Shown here: positions 42,908 to 51,984 of the stretch, in pieces | Layout: each line of letters begins with the position of its first letter | Position numbering within the stretch: position 1 is the stretch's first letter | Assembly (NCBI RefSeq): GCF_000807855.2 | Contig: NZ_JRYR02000002.1 | Span: 511,756-575,755 of the forward strand | Reading direction: 5' to 3' | Length of the DNA: 64,000 nucleotides | DNA from: Flammeovirga pacifica | GTDB lineage: Bacteria; Bacteroidota; Bacteroidia; Cytophagales; Flammeovirgaceae | The notes under the pieces: generated by a model | Seen by the model: only the letters and a program-made list of their open reading frames with translations | What the model was told of the DNA's origin: nothing | Databases searched by the model: none | Position numbers and translations under genes: made by a program

Positions 42908-45256
42908 CTATTTCATTACAGAAGTAGTTGTGTATTCTTCAATTAACTCAAGAGTTACTGAATTAAGAATACCAGTATATTTTGATTTTTTTACTGAGTA
43001 ATTATCTGTTACTGCTGTTCCAGAGTCTTTACCAACATCAAGGGTTTCGTCTAGTGAGTACAAGTTTGGAACTGTTTTTTCGACTTTACCTTTACCAATT
43101 TCTTTACCATCAGCATAAAGTATAATAGTAGAAGAGGTATATGGTTTCATCTCATCCATGATCACTTTAGCAGTAATGTTAGTAGTATTAGCACCAACTC
43201 TTACTTTAGATTTAATACTTGTTTTATCAACTGAATTACAATACTCATAGTATACATAACCAGATTTATCTACTCTTAAAACAAAACCTGCAAAGCGACC
43301 ACCTTGTGTGATTAACACACCTTGATCTCCCTTTTTGTATCCTTTTAGTGAGGCACTTAATGTATGCGATTTGAATTTTGTAAATGGAGTAGCTCCTTCA
43401 GGAAGACGCATGCCATTTGGATATCTAAATACGGTTTGACCTTTAGTTAATGATGGTCTGAAAGAACTTCTGAATCTTTCCGATCTACGATCATCAATAG
43501 GAAGTGCATTTCCTTTGGCAGCTTCAGCAAAGAATAAATATTTCATGTATTCTAATTTTTCAGGCATTTCTTCAGCCATATTTTTTGACTGTGAAAAATC
43601 AGAGCGTAAATCATAAAGTTCCCATTCCATCTCAGTAATTGGCACTGGTTCTGATGAGGCAGAACTCCAAGGAATATTTCTCATGGCTCCAGCCCACCAA
43701 CCGTCGTGGTAAATACCTAGGTTTCCTACAATTTCGAAGTATTGAGTAGAATGTTGTTCTACTGCTTCTTTATCATTAAAAGAGAATACTAAAGATTCAC
43801 CATCAATTGGTTCTTGAGTATAACCATCAATTTGTTTAGGCATTTCTAAACCAGCAACTTCTAAAATAGTAGGAGTGATATCGGTAACATGAGTAAATTG
43901 ATCTCTTACTTCACCTTTTCCATTAATCCCTTTAGGATAAGAAATAGCCATAGCGTTTCTAACACCACCTAAATGAGAAGCAATTTGTTTCGTCCATTGG
44001 TAGGGAGAGTTTACAGCCCAAGCCCAAGCGGCAGGCATGTGGTTAAAGTAATCTTCTGTTCCTAAACGATTTGTTTTAACTGCTTTTACTTTATCTTCCC
44101 ATTTTTCAGGAATACCATTAAAGAAAGCCATTTCGTTTAATAAACCTTCTTGGCCACCTTCTGCAGAACCACCGTTATCACCAGCAATGTAAATAAAAAT
44201 AGTATTATCTAATTTACCCATTTCTTCAACGGCATCATATAGTCTTTTAATCTGAACGTCAGTATGCTCAGTAAATCCGGCAAATACCTCCATCATACGA
44301 GCATAGACCATTCTTTGCTCATCATTTAAACTATCCCATGCGGGTAATGATTCAGGACGAGGCGTTAATTTTGCATCAGCAGGAATGATACCTTTGTCTT
44401 TCATATTATTGAAAGCTTGTTCTCTGTAGACATCCCAACCTTCATCAAATTTACCTTTATATTTTTCGATATATTCTGCTGGGGCTTGGTGAGGAGCATG
44501 AGTTGCACCTGGTGAGAAATAAACAAAAAATGGCTTATCTGGAGCAACAGCATCCACTGATTGAATGTAGTTAATTGCTTTGTCTGCCATATCTGTAGTG
44601 ATATGATATTCAGAACCATCTGCATTTGTTTCAGGCGCTGTAATTCTTTTTCTATCTTCTACTAAGGCAGGGTGAAACTGGTCTGTATCTCCACCTAAGA
44701 AACCATAGAAGTAGTCAAATCCTAAATCGTTTGGCCATCTATCAAAAGGACCAGTAAATGAAGCTTCCCAATCAGGTACATTGTGGTTTTTACCATACCA
44801 TGATGTAGAATACCCTTGTTGTTGTAATACTTTTGCAACAGACCCCACTTCTTGAGGTAGCATAGAGGTGTAACCATCATTCCCAGTACCAATTTCCATA
44901 ATAGCACCCGTTTCTGCTTTATGGTGATTTCTACCTGTTAGTAATGCAGCTCTTGTTGGAGAACAAAGAGCGGTTGTATGGAATCTTGAATAAGTTAAAC
45001 CTTTATCTGCAATCTCATCAAAAGCAGGAGTTTCGATTTGCCCACCCATATGACCCATTTGGGCATATCCAACATCATCTAATAAGATTAAAACAATATT
45101 TGGAGCTTCCTCTAAATTATTTTCTCTAAAATTTAGTTGTTGTGGTGCTGAATCTTTTGATTCATGAACTGTAAGTCCCTTTACTTCTTGTGCTTGTGCC
45201 ATAAATGGCATCATAGCAGACAGAAGTCCAATAGTAATTTTCTTTCGTAAATTCAT
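42908..45256 (-). CDS. Secreted arylsulfatase (S1_4-like) with C-terminal sandwich domain
   Basis: A signal peptide (GLLSAMMPFMAQAQ) is followed by a sulfatase domain with NIVLILLDDVGYAQMG (Asp60, Asp61), the formylglycine site CSPTR at 98-102 with AALLTGRNHH, SWYGKNHN, PGATHAPHQAPAEYIEKYKGKFDEGWD, and IYIAGDNGGSAEGG. The 'GRNHH..' and 'KFDEGWD' phrases are those of Pseudomonas AtsA-type arylsulfatases, the S1_4 group, assigned here from memory. The last 180 or so residues are a beta-rich sandwich (SASLKGYKKGDQGVLITQGGRFAGFVL). The length of 782 aa fits the group. It stands divergent from the LacI gene with about 500 bases between. The leader has TGTAAACGTATTTGA close to the ATG, possibly a weak LacI-type site. 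Confidence 0.92.
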   Translation of the reverse strand: MNLRKKITIGLLSAMMPFMAQAQEVKGLTVHESKDSAPQQLNFRENNLEEAPNIVLILLDDVGYAQMGHMGGQIETPAFDEIADKGLTYSRFHTTALCSPTRAALLTGRNHHKAETGAIMEIGTGNDGYTSMLPQEVGSVAKVLQQQGYSTSWYGKNHNVPDWEASFTGPFDRWPNDLGFDYFYGFLGGDTDQFHPALVEDRKRITAPETNADGSEYHITTDMADKAINYIQSVDAVAPDKPFFVYFSPGATHAPHQAPAEYIEKYKGKFDEGWDVYREQAFNNMKDKGIIPADAKLTPRPESLPAWDSLNDEQRMVYARMMEVFAGFTEHTDVQIKRLYDAVEEMGKLDNTIFIYIAGDNGGSAEGGQEGLLNEMAFFNGIPEKWEDKVKAVKTNRLGTEDYFNHMPAAWAWAVNSPYQWTKQIASHLGGVRNAMAISYPKGINGKGEVRDQFTHVTDITPTILEVAGLEMPKQIDGYTQEPIDGESLVFSFNDKEAVEQHSTQYFEIVGNLGIYHDGWWAGAMRNIPWSSASSEPVPITEMEWELYDLRSDFSQSKNMAEEMPEKLEYMKYLFFAEAAKGNALPIDDRRSERFRSSFRPSLTKGQTVFRYPNGMRLPEGATPFTKFKSHTLSASLKGYKKGDQGVLITQGGRFAGFVLRVDKSGYVYYEYCNSVDKTSIKSKVRVGANTTNITAKVIMDEMKPYTSSTIILYADGKEIGKGKVEKTVPNLYSLDETLDVGKDSGTAVTDNYSVKKSKYTGILNSVTLELIEEYTTTSVMK

Positions 45257-45752
45257 TTGTAAACGTATTTGATAATTATTGTTTTACAAATATCTGATCA
45301 AATTGTACCTTTTATTAGGCTAAAAAGAGATGATAATGGTACAAAACAGTCATTTATGATATGAACTCTTATTTATAGTAAGTATTGGGAGGAGTTAATC
45401 CCTGAAAATATCTCTATGAGGAATTGAATGCTCTTATTTTTTAATTATGAGGTTTTAATAGCATTAGTGAAATAGATTTCATGCAATCCTTTGCATTGTC
45501 CAAAGACTCAAATATGGATAGGTTTACATACACTTTAAGACAGAAAGTGTAATTAGTATTCTTGATAAATAGATTAGATTATTCAAATATCCTCGTCTTT
45601 TTAAGGTGAGGATATTTTAATGTATGTGAATAAAGTGTTGATATTACGTTATTTTAAATCTGATTATGATTTGTTTAGAATCTCTTAAAATTTAGTTTTA
45701 TAGATTGCTGCTATTAAATACTTCTTATCTATATCTATTATCACTTAACTAA
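45257..45752. other. Intergenic region between sulfatase and LacI genes
   Basis: The 496 bases carry the leaders of two divergent genes, an AAACG-containing half-site near the sulfatase start (45257-45271) and a hairpin at 45585-45617. No coding sequence seen. Confidence 0.55.
45585..45617. terminator. Terminator-like hairpin upstream of the LacI gene
   Basis: A perfect 10-bp stem (AAATATCCTC at 45585-45594 with GAGGATATTT at 45608-45617) and a 13-base loop with TAA after it. It is between divergent genes, so it may close an undetected short transcript or act on RNA in the LacI leader. Confidence 0.45.
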
Positions 45753-46760
45753 ATGAAACCAAATCGTAGAGTCAAACTGTCTGATTTAGCGAGCAAACTT
45801 GGATTAAGCACTTCAACGGTATCTAGAGCATTAAACGACCATCCTAAAATACCTACTGCAACGAAAAAACGAGTACAACTACTCGCCGATGAATTGTCTT
45901 ACCATCCAAATCCTTTTGCTAAAGGTCTTTTAAAACAAAAGACAAAAACAATAGGGGTATTATTACCTTCTTTTAAACTTCCATTCTTTGTAGATATTAC
46001 CGATAATATTCAAAAGGAATTAAAAAGTTATGGTTATAACCTGATTGTCACCACCACTGGTAAATCTTTAAAAGACGAAAAAGAGGCCTTTTGGAAAATG
46101 GCCAAAGCACATGTTGATGGAATTATTGCCATTATAAATCAAGATCATGAAGAAGTATCTTTTTTAAATGATATTTTGGATGAAGGTATTCCAATTATTT
46201 TTATTGATCGAGTAGTAGAGTCTATAGACGCCAACTATGTATTAAGTGATGATTTTACGGGGTCTTACACAGCCATTGATCACCTTATAAAAACAGGGCA
46301 TAAAAAAATTCTTTATTTAGAAGGTCCTGAGAATTTATCTACAAGTTTTTACAGAACACAAGGCTATTTAGAAGCCTTGAAAGATAATCAAATAAACGAT
46401 ACCAATGTTTTATCTTGTGAGAATGTGGATGAAGTAAAATTGAAATTACAAAGTTGCCCTTCTTCCTATGATGCTATTGCTTGTTTTAATGATTATTATG
46501 CTTTTGAAGCTTTGGAATATCTTCAAGCGCAAAAAGTCCAAGTTCCTAATCAAGTAAGTATAATTGGTTTTGCTGATGAACCTTTGTGTAAATATACTAG
46601 CCCTAAATTAAGTACTGTAGCACAACCTTGTGAAGAAATAGGGAAGATTTCGGTCTCCAATTTATTAAATGAAATAAACTCATTACAAATCAATCAACCT
46701 ACAGAATTCAAGACCATAAAAATCCCTACTACTTTGAAAATCAGAGAAAGCTGCAAATAG
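45753..46760 (+). CDS. LacI-family transcriptional regulator of the PUL
   Basis: LacI proteins bind palindromic operators with an N-terminal HTH and sugar with a periplasmic-binding-protein-like core. Residues 6-60 carry the HTH and hinge helix (VKLSDLASKLGLSTSTVSRALNDHPKI, then LADELSYHPNPFAKGL); residues about 70-330 carry the sugar-binding core (KTIGVLLPSFKLPFFVDI, DGIIAIINQD, AIACFNDYYAFEALEYL, VSIIGFADEPLCKYTSPKLSTVAQP). The length of 335 aa is standard. A strong LacI-type palindrome at 46864-46891 lies between this gene and susC, which suggests direct control of the PUL. The inducer sugar is unknown. Confidence 0.93.
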   Translation: MKPNRRVKLSDLASKLGLSTSTVSRALNDHPKIPTATKKRVQLLADELSYHPNPFAKGLLKQKTKTIGVLLPSFKLPFFVDITDNIQKELKSYGYNLIVTTTGKSLKDEKEAFWKMAKAHVDGIIAIINQDHEEVSFLNDILDEGIPIIFIDRVVESIDANYVLSDDFTGSYTAIDHLIKTGHKKILYLEGPENLSTSFYRTQGYLEALKDNQINDTNVLSCENVDEVKLKLQSCPSSYDAIACFNDYYAFEALEYLQAQKVQVPNQVSIIGFADEPLCKYTSPKLSTVAQPCEEIGKISVSNLLNEINSLQINQPTEFKTIKIPTTLKIRESCK

Positions 46761-46863
46761 TGTTTTTTCTTGTAATTGACGGATATTGCGTCATTTGATG
46801 ATAGTGAATTTTATTAAACGGCAATTATGTGCATCAAAAAGCACTATTTATGCTTGAACGTGC

Positions 46864-46891
46864 AAATCCATGCAAACGATTGCATGGATTT
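46864..46891. promoter_or_regulatory. LacI-type operator that also forms a terminator-like hairpin
   Basis: Two perfect 12-base arms, AAATCCATGCAA and TTGCATGGATTT, flank ACGA. The core TGCAAACGATTGCA matches the LacI/CcpA-type consensus TGnAAnCGnTnnCA. It lies about 20-40 bases upstream of the predicted -7 element of susC. Because T residues continue after the right arm (to 46895), the transcript would also form a hairpin plus U run, able to end lacI transcription. Confidence 0.8.
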
Positions 46892-46907
46892 TTTTAAGTG
46901 TATCATA

Positions 46908-46915
46908 TACTTTTG
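46908..46915 (+). promoter_or_regulatory. -7 element of the susC promoter
   Basis: TACTTTTG matches TAnnTTTG and lies 32 bases before the susC ATG. The -33 region overlaps the right end of the LacI-type palindrome, which fits repression by steric block. Confidence 0.6.
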
Positions 46916-46947
46916 TCTCATCATCTATTCACTAAATAAATCAAAGT

Positions 46948-49900
46948 ATGAAAAAAGGTTCATTACTTTTTGTTCGAATGATTTTACTGACAGTATTATC
47001 ATTTGGAGTAATTGACGCTTTTGCGCAAACTAGAGTCATCAGTGGTTCGATCACTGACGAAAGTAATGCTCCCTTAGTTGGAGCTAACATTTTAATCGAA
47101 GGTACTTCTAATGGTACAATTGCAGACTTCGATGGTAAATATTCACTTGAGATCCCTCAAGATGCAAGTAAAATTGTAGTGAGTTTTGTAGGTTATTTAC
47201 CTCAAACACTTGCTATAGGTACACAATCAATCATTAATGTAACGCTAGAGCCTGATGCAGAGCAACTAGACGAAATTGTTATTGTTGGTTATGGTACTCA
47301 GGAAAAAGTTAACGTAACTGGTGCTGTTGCTCAGGTTGATGGAGAAACATTATCAGTACCCACACCCGATGCAGCAGGTGCACTACAAGGTAGAGTAGCA
47401 GGAGTACAAATCAACAACGGTGGTACGGCTCCTGGTGATATGCCCCAAATTCGTGTTCGTGGTGTAACTACACTAGGATCAGCAAACCAACCATTAGTTG
47501 TAATTGATGGAATTGTGTCTTCTTACGAAAACTTTGGTATGTTAGCTAACTCTGATATTGAATCTATTTCGGTATTAAAAGATGGTGCTTCTGCCTCTAT
47601 CTACGGTGCACGTGCTGCTGCTGGTGTTATTTTGGTAACAACAAAACAAGGTAAAGTAGGTAAGCCAAAAGTAACTTATGAAGGTTATGTAGGTATTCAA
47701 ACAATGACAAGGAGACCTGAGTATGTAGATAAAAATACATGGGCAAACATCATGAATGATGCCTCTTTAGTAGAAACAGGTAACCCGCGTTATAACAGCA
47801 CTCAAATGGGACATATCATGAACGATACCAACCCTAATGAGTATGGTAATACGAATTGGTTAGACGAAGTTTACAGAAATACTGCAGCTCAACAATCACA
47901 TTATATCAATGTTTCGGGTGGTACAGAAAAGACTAAATACTTAGCTTCATTTGGCTTCCTAGATCAGGATGGATTTCTTCAAACAACAGATAATTATAAG
48001 AGATACAATACAAAGTTGAATTTATCATCTAAATTATCTGATAAGTTTACATTGAGAGCACAAATGGCTTTCACTCGTCAAGAAAGACAACGTCCTGCAG
48101 ATTTATACCGTGTGCAACAGGCGATTAATACGCCAAGTTTGAACCCTGCCACTTATACTGAAGGCGAATATGCAGGAAGATGGTCAACTCATCACCCAGC
48201 AAGAAATAACTTCTTTGAAAACCCATTGATCTATCTAAACACAGCAGATCGTATTCAAAAGCAGAATACACTACAATCTTTTGCGGCTTTAGATTATGAA
48301 ATCACAAAAGGTTTAAAAGTAACGGCTAGAACTTCGATGAACTATCGTAATGATGAGAATAACCAATTTACTCAGAATTATGAGTTCTTAGATTGGAAAG
48401 GAGCAGTAATGTCCAATCCGTTAGTAGCAAGAGGAGAAGAATGGTGGACAAATGATTTGAGAATTGTCAATGACATCGTTGTAAATTATAATGTAAGTCT
48501 TGGAAAGCATAAAATCTCGGCGTTAGCTGGTATTGCAGAAGAGTTTTATCGTTATGATGAAATCAGTACACGTAGATTTGATTTTGTAAACAACGAATTA
48601 AGAGAATTAGCTGCAGGTTCTCAAGCAGGGCAGTTAGGTACAACAACTGCAACTGATTGGACTTTACAATCTTACTTCGGTCGTTTAAATTATAACTTTG
48701 ATGGTAAATACTTATTAGAAGGTAACTTAAGAGCGGATGTATCTTCAAGATTTAAGCCAGGTAACCGTACGGGTATTTTCCCTTCAGTTTCTGCAGGTTG
48801 GAGACTAGCTGAAGAATCATTCTTTAAGGATAACGTATCAGAAAACTTTATTGCTGATGCTAAAATTAGAGCTTCTTATGGTCAATTAGGTAATCAAGCT
48901 GTATTCGATGATAATTACCCTTGGATGCCACGTATCGCTAATGCTGATTATCCATTCTACAATGAAATGAATGTGGGTAAAGCTCAAACAACTATGGTTG
49001 TAGACGATATCTCATGGGAGACAACGCATACTTATAATTTAGGGGTTGATTTAGATTTCTTCCAAGGAAAATTAGGAGCTAGTTTCGATGTATTTAAGAA
49101 AGTTACTGATGATATCCTTCTTAGATTACCTGTATCATCAACATCAGGTTTAACTGCTCCAGTTAGAAATGCAGGTCAGTTAGAGAACCAAGGATGGGAA
49201 ATCGACCTTCGTTACAATAACGAAACAAAAGGTGGTTTAAGGTATTCAATTGGTGCTAACGTATCTAGTTTCCAAAATACAATTACTGACTTAAAAGGTG
49301 CTTATTCGGAATTTGCTCCTGACTTCAGAGAAGGAGATGCCATTGGTACTATCTATGGTTATAAAAACTTAGGTATCTATACGGATCAAAAACAAGTTGA
49401 CTTAGATAACGCTGCAAGAAATGGTGATAAAGACGCGATTGCTTCTGGAGGTATTGGTCAAACAAGAGATGTAAGATTAGGAGATATCAGATATGCTGAT
49501 GTAAACGGTGATGGCCAAGTGAATTTTGAAGATATGGTAAACATCGGTAACACATTAGCAAAATTAACTTACGGTATTAATGTTGATTTAGGTTATAAGA
49601 GCTGGGATTTCTCTATGTTTTGGCAAGGTGCTGGTAACATCGACGGTTATGCTGCCAACTTAAGATATGCTGGTAACGGTGAGGTAAACATTAGAGAAGA
49701 AGCTCGTGATACTTACAACGAAATCTCTAACCCTACAGGTACATTCCCAAGAATTTCAGTAAATGGTAATACTCAAAACGAACAAGTTTCTGATTATTGG
49801 GTACAATCTGCAGCTTATTTAAGACTGAAAAACATTCAGGTTGGATATACACTTCCTGCTGGAGCAACTAAAGCCATTAATGTAGAAAAAATGAGATTCT

Positions 49901-50073
49901 ATGTATCTGGTCAAAATGTGTTGACTTTCACAAACTTCGATTCTGGTTTAGATCCTGAAATGGTAGCACCAATGCAAACAAATGGTTCATTTGGGGGTCA
50001 TGAAACTAATGCTAGACCTAGTTTCTACCCAACAGTATCTGTATACACAGTTGGTTTACAAGCAACATTCTAA
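46948..50073 (+). CDS. susC: SusC-like TonB-dependent oligosaccharide transporter
   Basis: The outer-membrane pore of a SusCD complex, which imports oligosaccharides with TonB energy. A signal peptide (VLSFGVIDAFAQ) is followed by a carboxypeptidase-regulatory-like domain (ISGSITDESNAPLVGANILI, about 30-110), the plug (EIVIVGYGTQEKVNVTGAVA, LQGRVAGVQI, VRGVTTLG, QPLVVIDGI, ISVLKDGASASIYGARAAAGVI), and the barrel to the C-terminal TVGLQATF. DVNGDGQVNFEDMVNIG resembles a calcium-binding loop. The length of 1041 aa is typical. susD starts 13 bases after the stop. A hydrophobic frame overlapping the start (46827-47015) is spurious. Confidence 0.95.
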   Translation: MKKGSLLFVRMILLTVLSFGVIDAFAQTRVISGSITDESNAPLVGANILIEGTSNGTIADFDGKYSLEIPQDASKIVVSFVGYLPQTLAIGTQSIINVTLEPDAEQLDEIVIVGYGTQEKVNVTGAVAQVDGETLSVPTPDAAGALQGRVAGVQINNGGTAPGDMPQIRVRGVTTLGSANQPLVVIDGIVSSYENFGMLANSDIESISVLKDGASASIYGARAAAGVILVTTKQGKVGKPKVTYEGYVGIQTMTRRPEYVDKNTWANIMNDASLVETGNPRYNSTQMGHIMNDTNPNEYGNTNWLDEVYRNTAAQQSHYINVSGGTEKTKYLASFGFLDQDGFLQTTDNYKRYNTKLNLSSKLSDKFTLRAQMAFTRQERQRPADLYRVQQAINTPSLNPATYTEGEYAGRWSTHHPARNNFFENPLIYLNTADRIQKQNTLQSFAALDYEITKGLKVTARTSMNYRNDENNQFTQNYEFLDWKGAVMSNPLVARGEEWWTNDLRIVNDIVVNYNVSLGKHKISALAGIAEEFYRYDEISTRRFDFVNNELRELAAGSQAGQLGTTTATDWTLQSYFGRLNYNFDGKYLLEGNLRADVSSRFKPGNRTGIFPSVSAGWRLAEESFFKDNVSENFIADAKIRASYGQLGNQAVFDDNYPWMPRIANADYPFYNEMNVGKAQTTMVVDDISWETTHTYNLGVDLDFFQGKLGASFDVFKKVTDDILLRLPVSSTSGLTAPVRNAGQLENQGWEIDLRYNNETKGGLRYSIGANVSSFQNTITDLKGAYSEFAPDFREGDAIGTIYGYKNLGIYTDQKQVDLDNAARNGDKDAIASGGIGQTRDVRLGDIRYADVNGDGQVNFEDMVNIGNTLAKLTYGINVDLGYKSWDFSMFWQGAGNIDGYAANLRYAGNGEVNIREEARDTYNEISNPTGTFPRISVNGNTQNEQVSDYWVQSAAYLRLKNIQVGYTLPAGATKAINVEKMRFYVSGQNVLTFTNFDSGLDPEMVAPMQTNGSFGGHETNARPSFYPTVSVYTVGLQATF

Positions 50074-50086
50074 ATAAGAGCAAAAG

Positions 50087-51784
50087 ATGAAATTAAGAAA
50101 TAAATTAGTCGCAGTACTACTAGCAGTAGCTTCTTTAAGCTGCTCTAAATTAGACTTAGTGCCTCACGATGAGTTATCAGATGGATCGTACTGGGTGTCA
50201 AAAAATGATTTTGAATTGGCTGCTAACTCATGTTATAGAGAGTTAGACGGTAAATATAAAATGTTCTGGGTAAACTCTCAAGATATTTTCCAAGGAGGTT
50301 TGATTGACCTTATGACTGGAGGTATCTATGGATCAAATGAGATCGGAGAAGGTATTCATCAACCAGATAATTACTTCTTAAATCAGATTTGGAGAGAAAC
50401 ATACACTGGTATCCGTAAGTGTAATAACTTCTTGGATAAGACAGAAACTTATCTTGCCAATAACAATATGACTTGGGAAGAAAATGATATTCTTGAAGCA
50501 ATTGGTCAAGTTCGTTTGATCAGAGCGTCTCAGTATTACCGTTTGGCTAAAATGTGGGGAGATTCACCAATGCCAGAGCATATTCTAACAGCTGAAGAGG
50601 CAAACTCTATTCCTGCTACAGGTTATGATGCTATTATTGAAAAAGTTATAGAAGAATTCACTCAAGCAGCCAAGGAATTACAAGGTTTCGATGGTGATGG
50701 TAACAGAGTGACTGAATATTCTGCTTATGCATACATGGTACGTATCTACATGGATATGGAAGATTGGACAAAAGCTTCAGAGTATGCTAAGAAAATTATC
50801 GATTCAGGTAACTATGAACTTTACACTGATGGTGGTCCTCAAAATGCATATTTCGACCTCTTCACTACTAAAGGTAATAACTGTAAGGAGGCTATCGTAG
50901 CACATAATTTTACGAATACTACTTGGTCTTATTCACATGGTACTTTTGAACAAGCATCGATGTGGGGTCTACAACGCCCTTCGGCTAGAGGTACGGAAAT
51001 CTTCTGGTCAGATCAAGGTCAATTTATTGAATATGTTGATGCTACTACTGGTGAATCACTAACGAAAATCGAACCTGAAGATCAATTAATTATTGATGCT
51101 GTAGGTAAAGATGTTCGTCCAATCAATAGAATTTTAGCAGAAGATGAGTTACATATTCTTGAAGAAAATAGAGACCCTCGTTACAAGCAAATGATGGTGC
51201 CTTTCGAAGGATTTACTTCTGATGCTTGGAGTACACAAAATGCAACAAACGAGCAAGTAACTCAAGGTCGTTTCATTAAAGGATTTGATGAAGCTCAGAA
51301 TGTAGGTTATTTATATTCTACACAAAAACACGTGATCCGATTAGCAGAAATGTTCCTATCGTATGCTGAAGCTCAAAACGAATTAGGTAACGGTTCTGTA
51401 GCAGTTCAATATGTAAATATGATTCGTGATCGTGTGGGAATGACTAATCTTACTGGTACTCCACAACAAGATCAACTTCGTGAGATCATCAGAAGAGAAC
51501 GTAGTATAGAATTAATGAGCGAAGGTCAGTTGTACTATGATTACAAACGTTGGACTTTCCAAGGTCAAAATTATTTAGAATATACTACTAACCGTAACGG
51601 TGGTGTTCATCCAGGTGGATGGGAAACAGTTGAATTGGATAACGGTAAGAAAGGTGTAGATATGGGCGTTAAGCTTAATATGAATAACATTCGTTCTTAT
51701 AATTCTCCAAGAAACGATTATTGGCCTTTCCCAATGACAGAGGTGCAAATCAACCCTAACTTGCCACAAAAGCAAGGATGGTAA
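50087..51784 (+). CDS. susD: SusD-like surface glycan-binding lipoprotein
   Basis: The outer-membrane lipoprotein that closes over the SusC pore and binds the oligosaccharide. The lipobox is SLSC (Cys19). TPR-like helices typical of SusD are seen: LIRASQYYRLAKMWGDSPMP, YDAIIEKVIEEFTQAAKEL, AYAYMVRIYMDMEDWTKASEYAKKII, and in the second half IRLAEMFLSYAEAQNELGN and LREIIRRERSIELMSEGQLYYDYKRW, ending YWPFPMTEVQINPNLPQKQGW, the usual SusD C terminus. The length of 565 aa is normal. It is followed by a hairpin that may lower transcription into the GH3 gene. Confidence 0.95.
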   Translation: MKLRNKLVAVLLAVASLSCSKLDLVPHDELSDGSYWVSKNDFELAANSCYRELDGKYKMFWVNSQDIFQGGLIDLMTGGIYGSNEIGEGIHQPDNYFLNQIWRETYTGIRKCNNFLDKTETYLANNNMTWEENDILEAIGQVRLIRASQYYRLAKMWGDSPMPEHILTAEEANSIPATGYDAIIEKVIEEFTQAAKELQGFDGDGNRVTEYSAYAYMVRIYMDMEDWTKASEYAKKIIDSGNYELYTDGGPQNAYFDLFTTKGNNCKEAIVAHNFTNTTWSYSHGTFEQASMWGLQRPSARGTEIFWSDQGQFIEYVDATTGESLTKIEPEDQLIIDAVGKDVRPINRILAEDELHILEENRDPRYKQMMVPFEGFTSDAWSTQNATNEQVTQGRFIKGFDEAQNVGYLYSTQKHVIRLAEMFLSYAEAQNELGNGSVAVQYVNMIRDRVGMTNLTGTPQQDQLREIIRRERSIELMSEGQLYYDYKRWTFQGQNYLEYTTNRNGGVHPGGWETVELDNGKKGVDMGVKLNMNNIRSYNSPRNDYWPFPMTEVQINPNLPQKQGW

Positions 51785-51801
51785 CCAATAAACAATAGTA
51801 T

Positions 51802-51838
51802 AATGGGGTTGTGATATTATTTCACAACCTCATTATTA
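51802..51838 (+). terminator. Hairpin after susD
   Basis: A 13-bp stem (51802-51814 with 51822-51834, one G-T pair) is followed by ATTATTAAT rather than a clean T run, so it is probably a partial terminator or an RNA-stability element that sets susCD above the downstream enzyme genes. Confidence 0.6.
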
Positions 51839-51962
51839 TTAATAATTAATCGATTATAAATTATTGAATGTATAAGCTATTTAGGTTCAACTTTCCCTTT
51901 TACTAAAGTAAATATATTAACAGAGTAAATCTTCAGATATACTCAAGTGATTAGCATTAAAT

Positions 51963-51976
51963 AAAACGATTGCCAT
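51963..51976 (+). promoter_or_regulatory. Possible LacI half-operator before GH3
   Basis: AAAACGATTGCC shares AAACGATTGC with the right half of the susC operator core, and lies 9-22 bases before the GH3 ATG. The left half is not palindromic. It may be chance, or a second, weaker site. Confidence 0.3.
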
Positions 51977-51984
51977 AATTAGAA

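Noticed and set aside
46827-47015. 62-codon frame upstream of susC
   Set aside because: It spans the LacI-type operator and promoter and overlaps the susC signal peptide in another frame.
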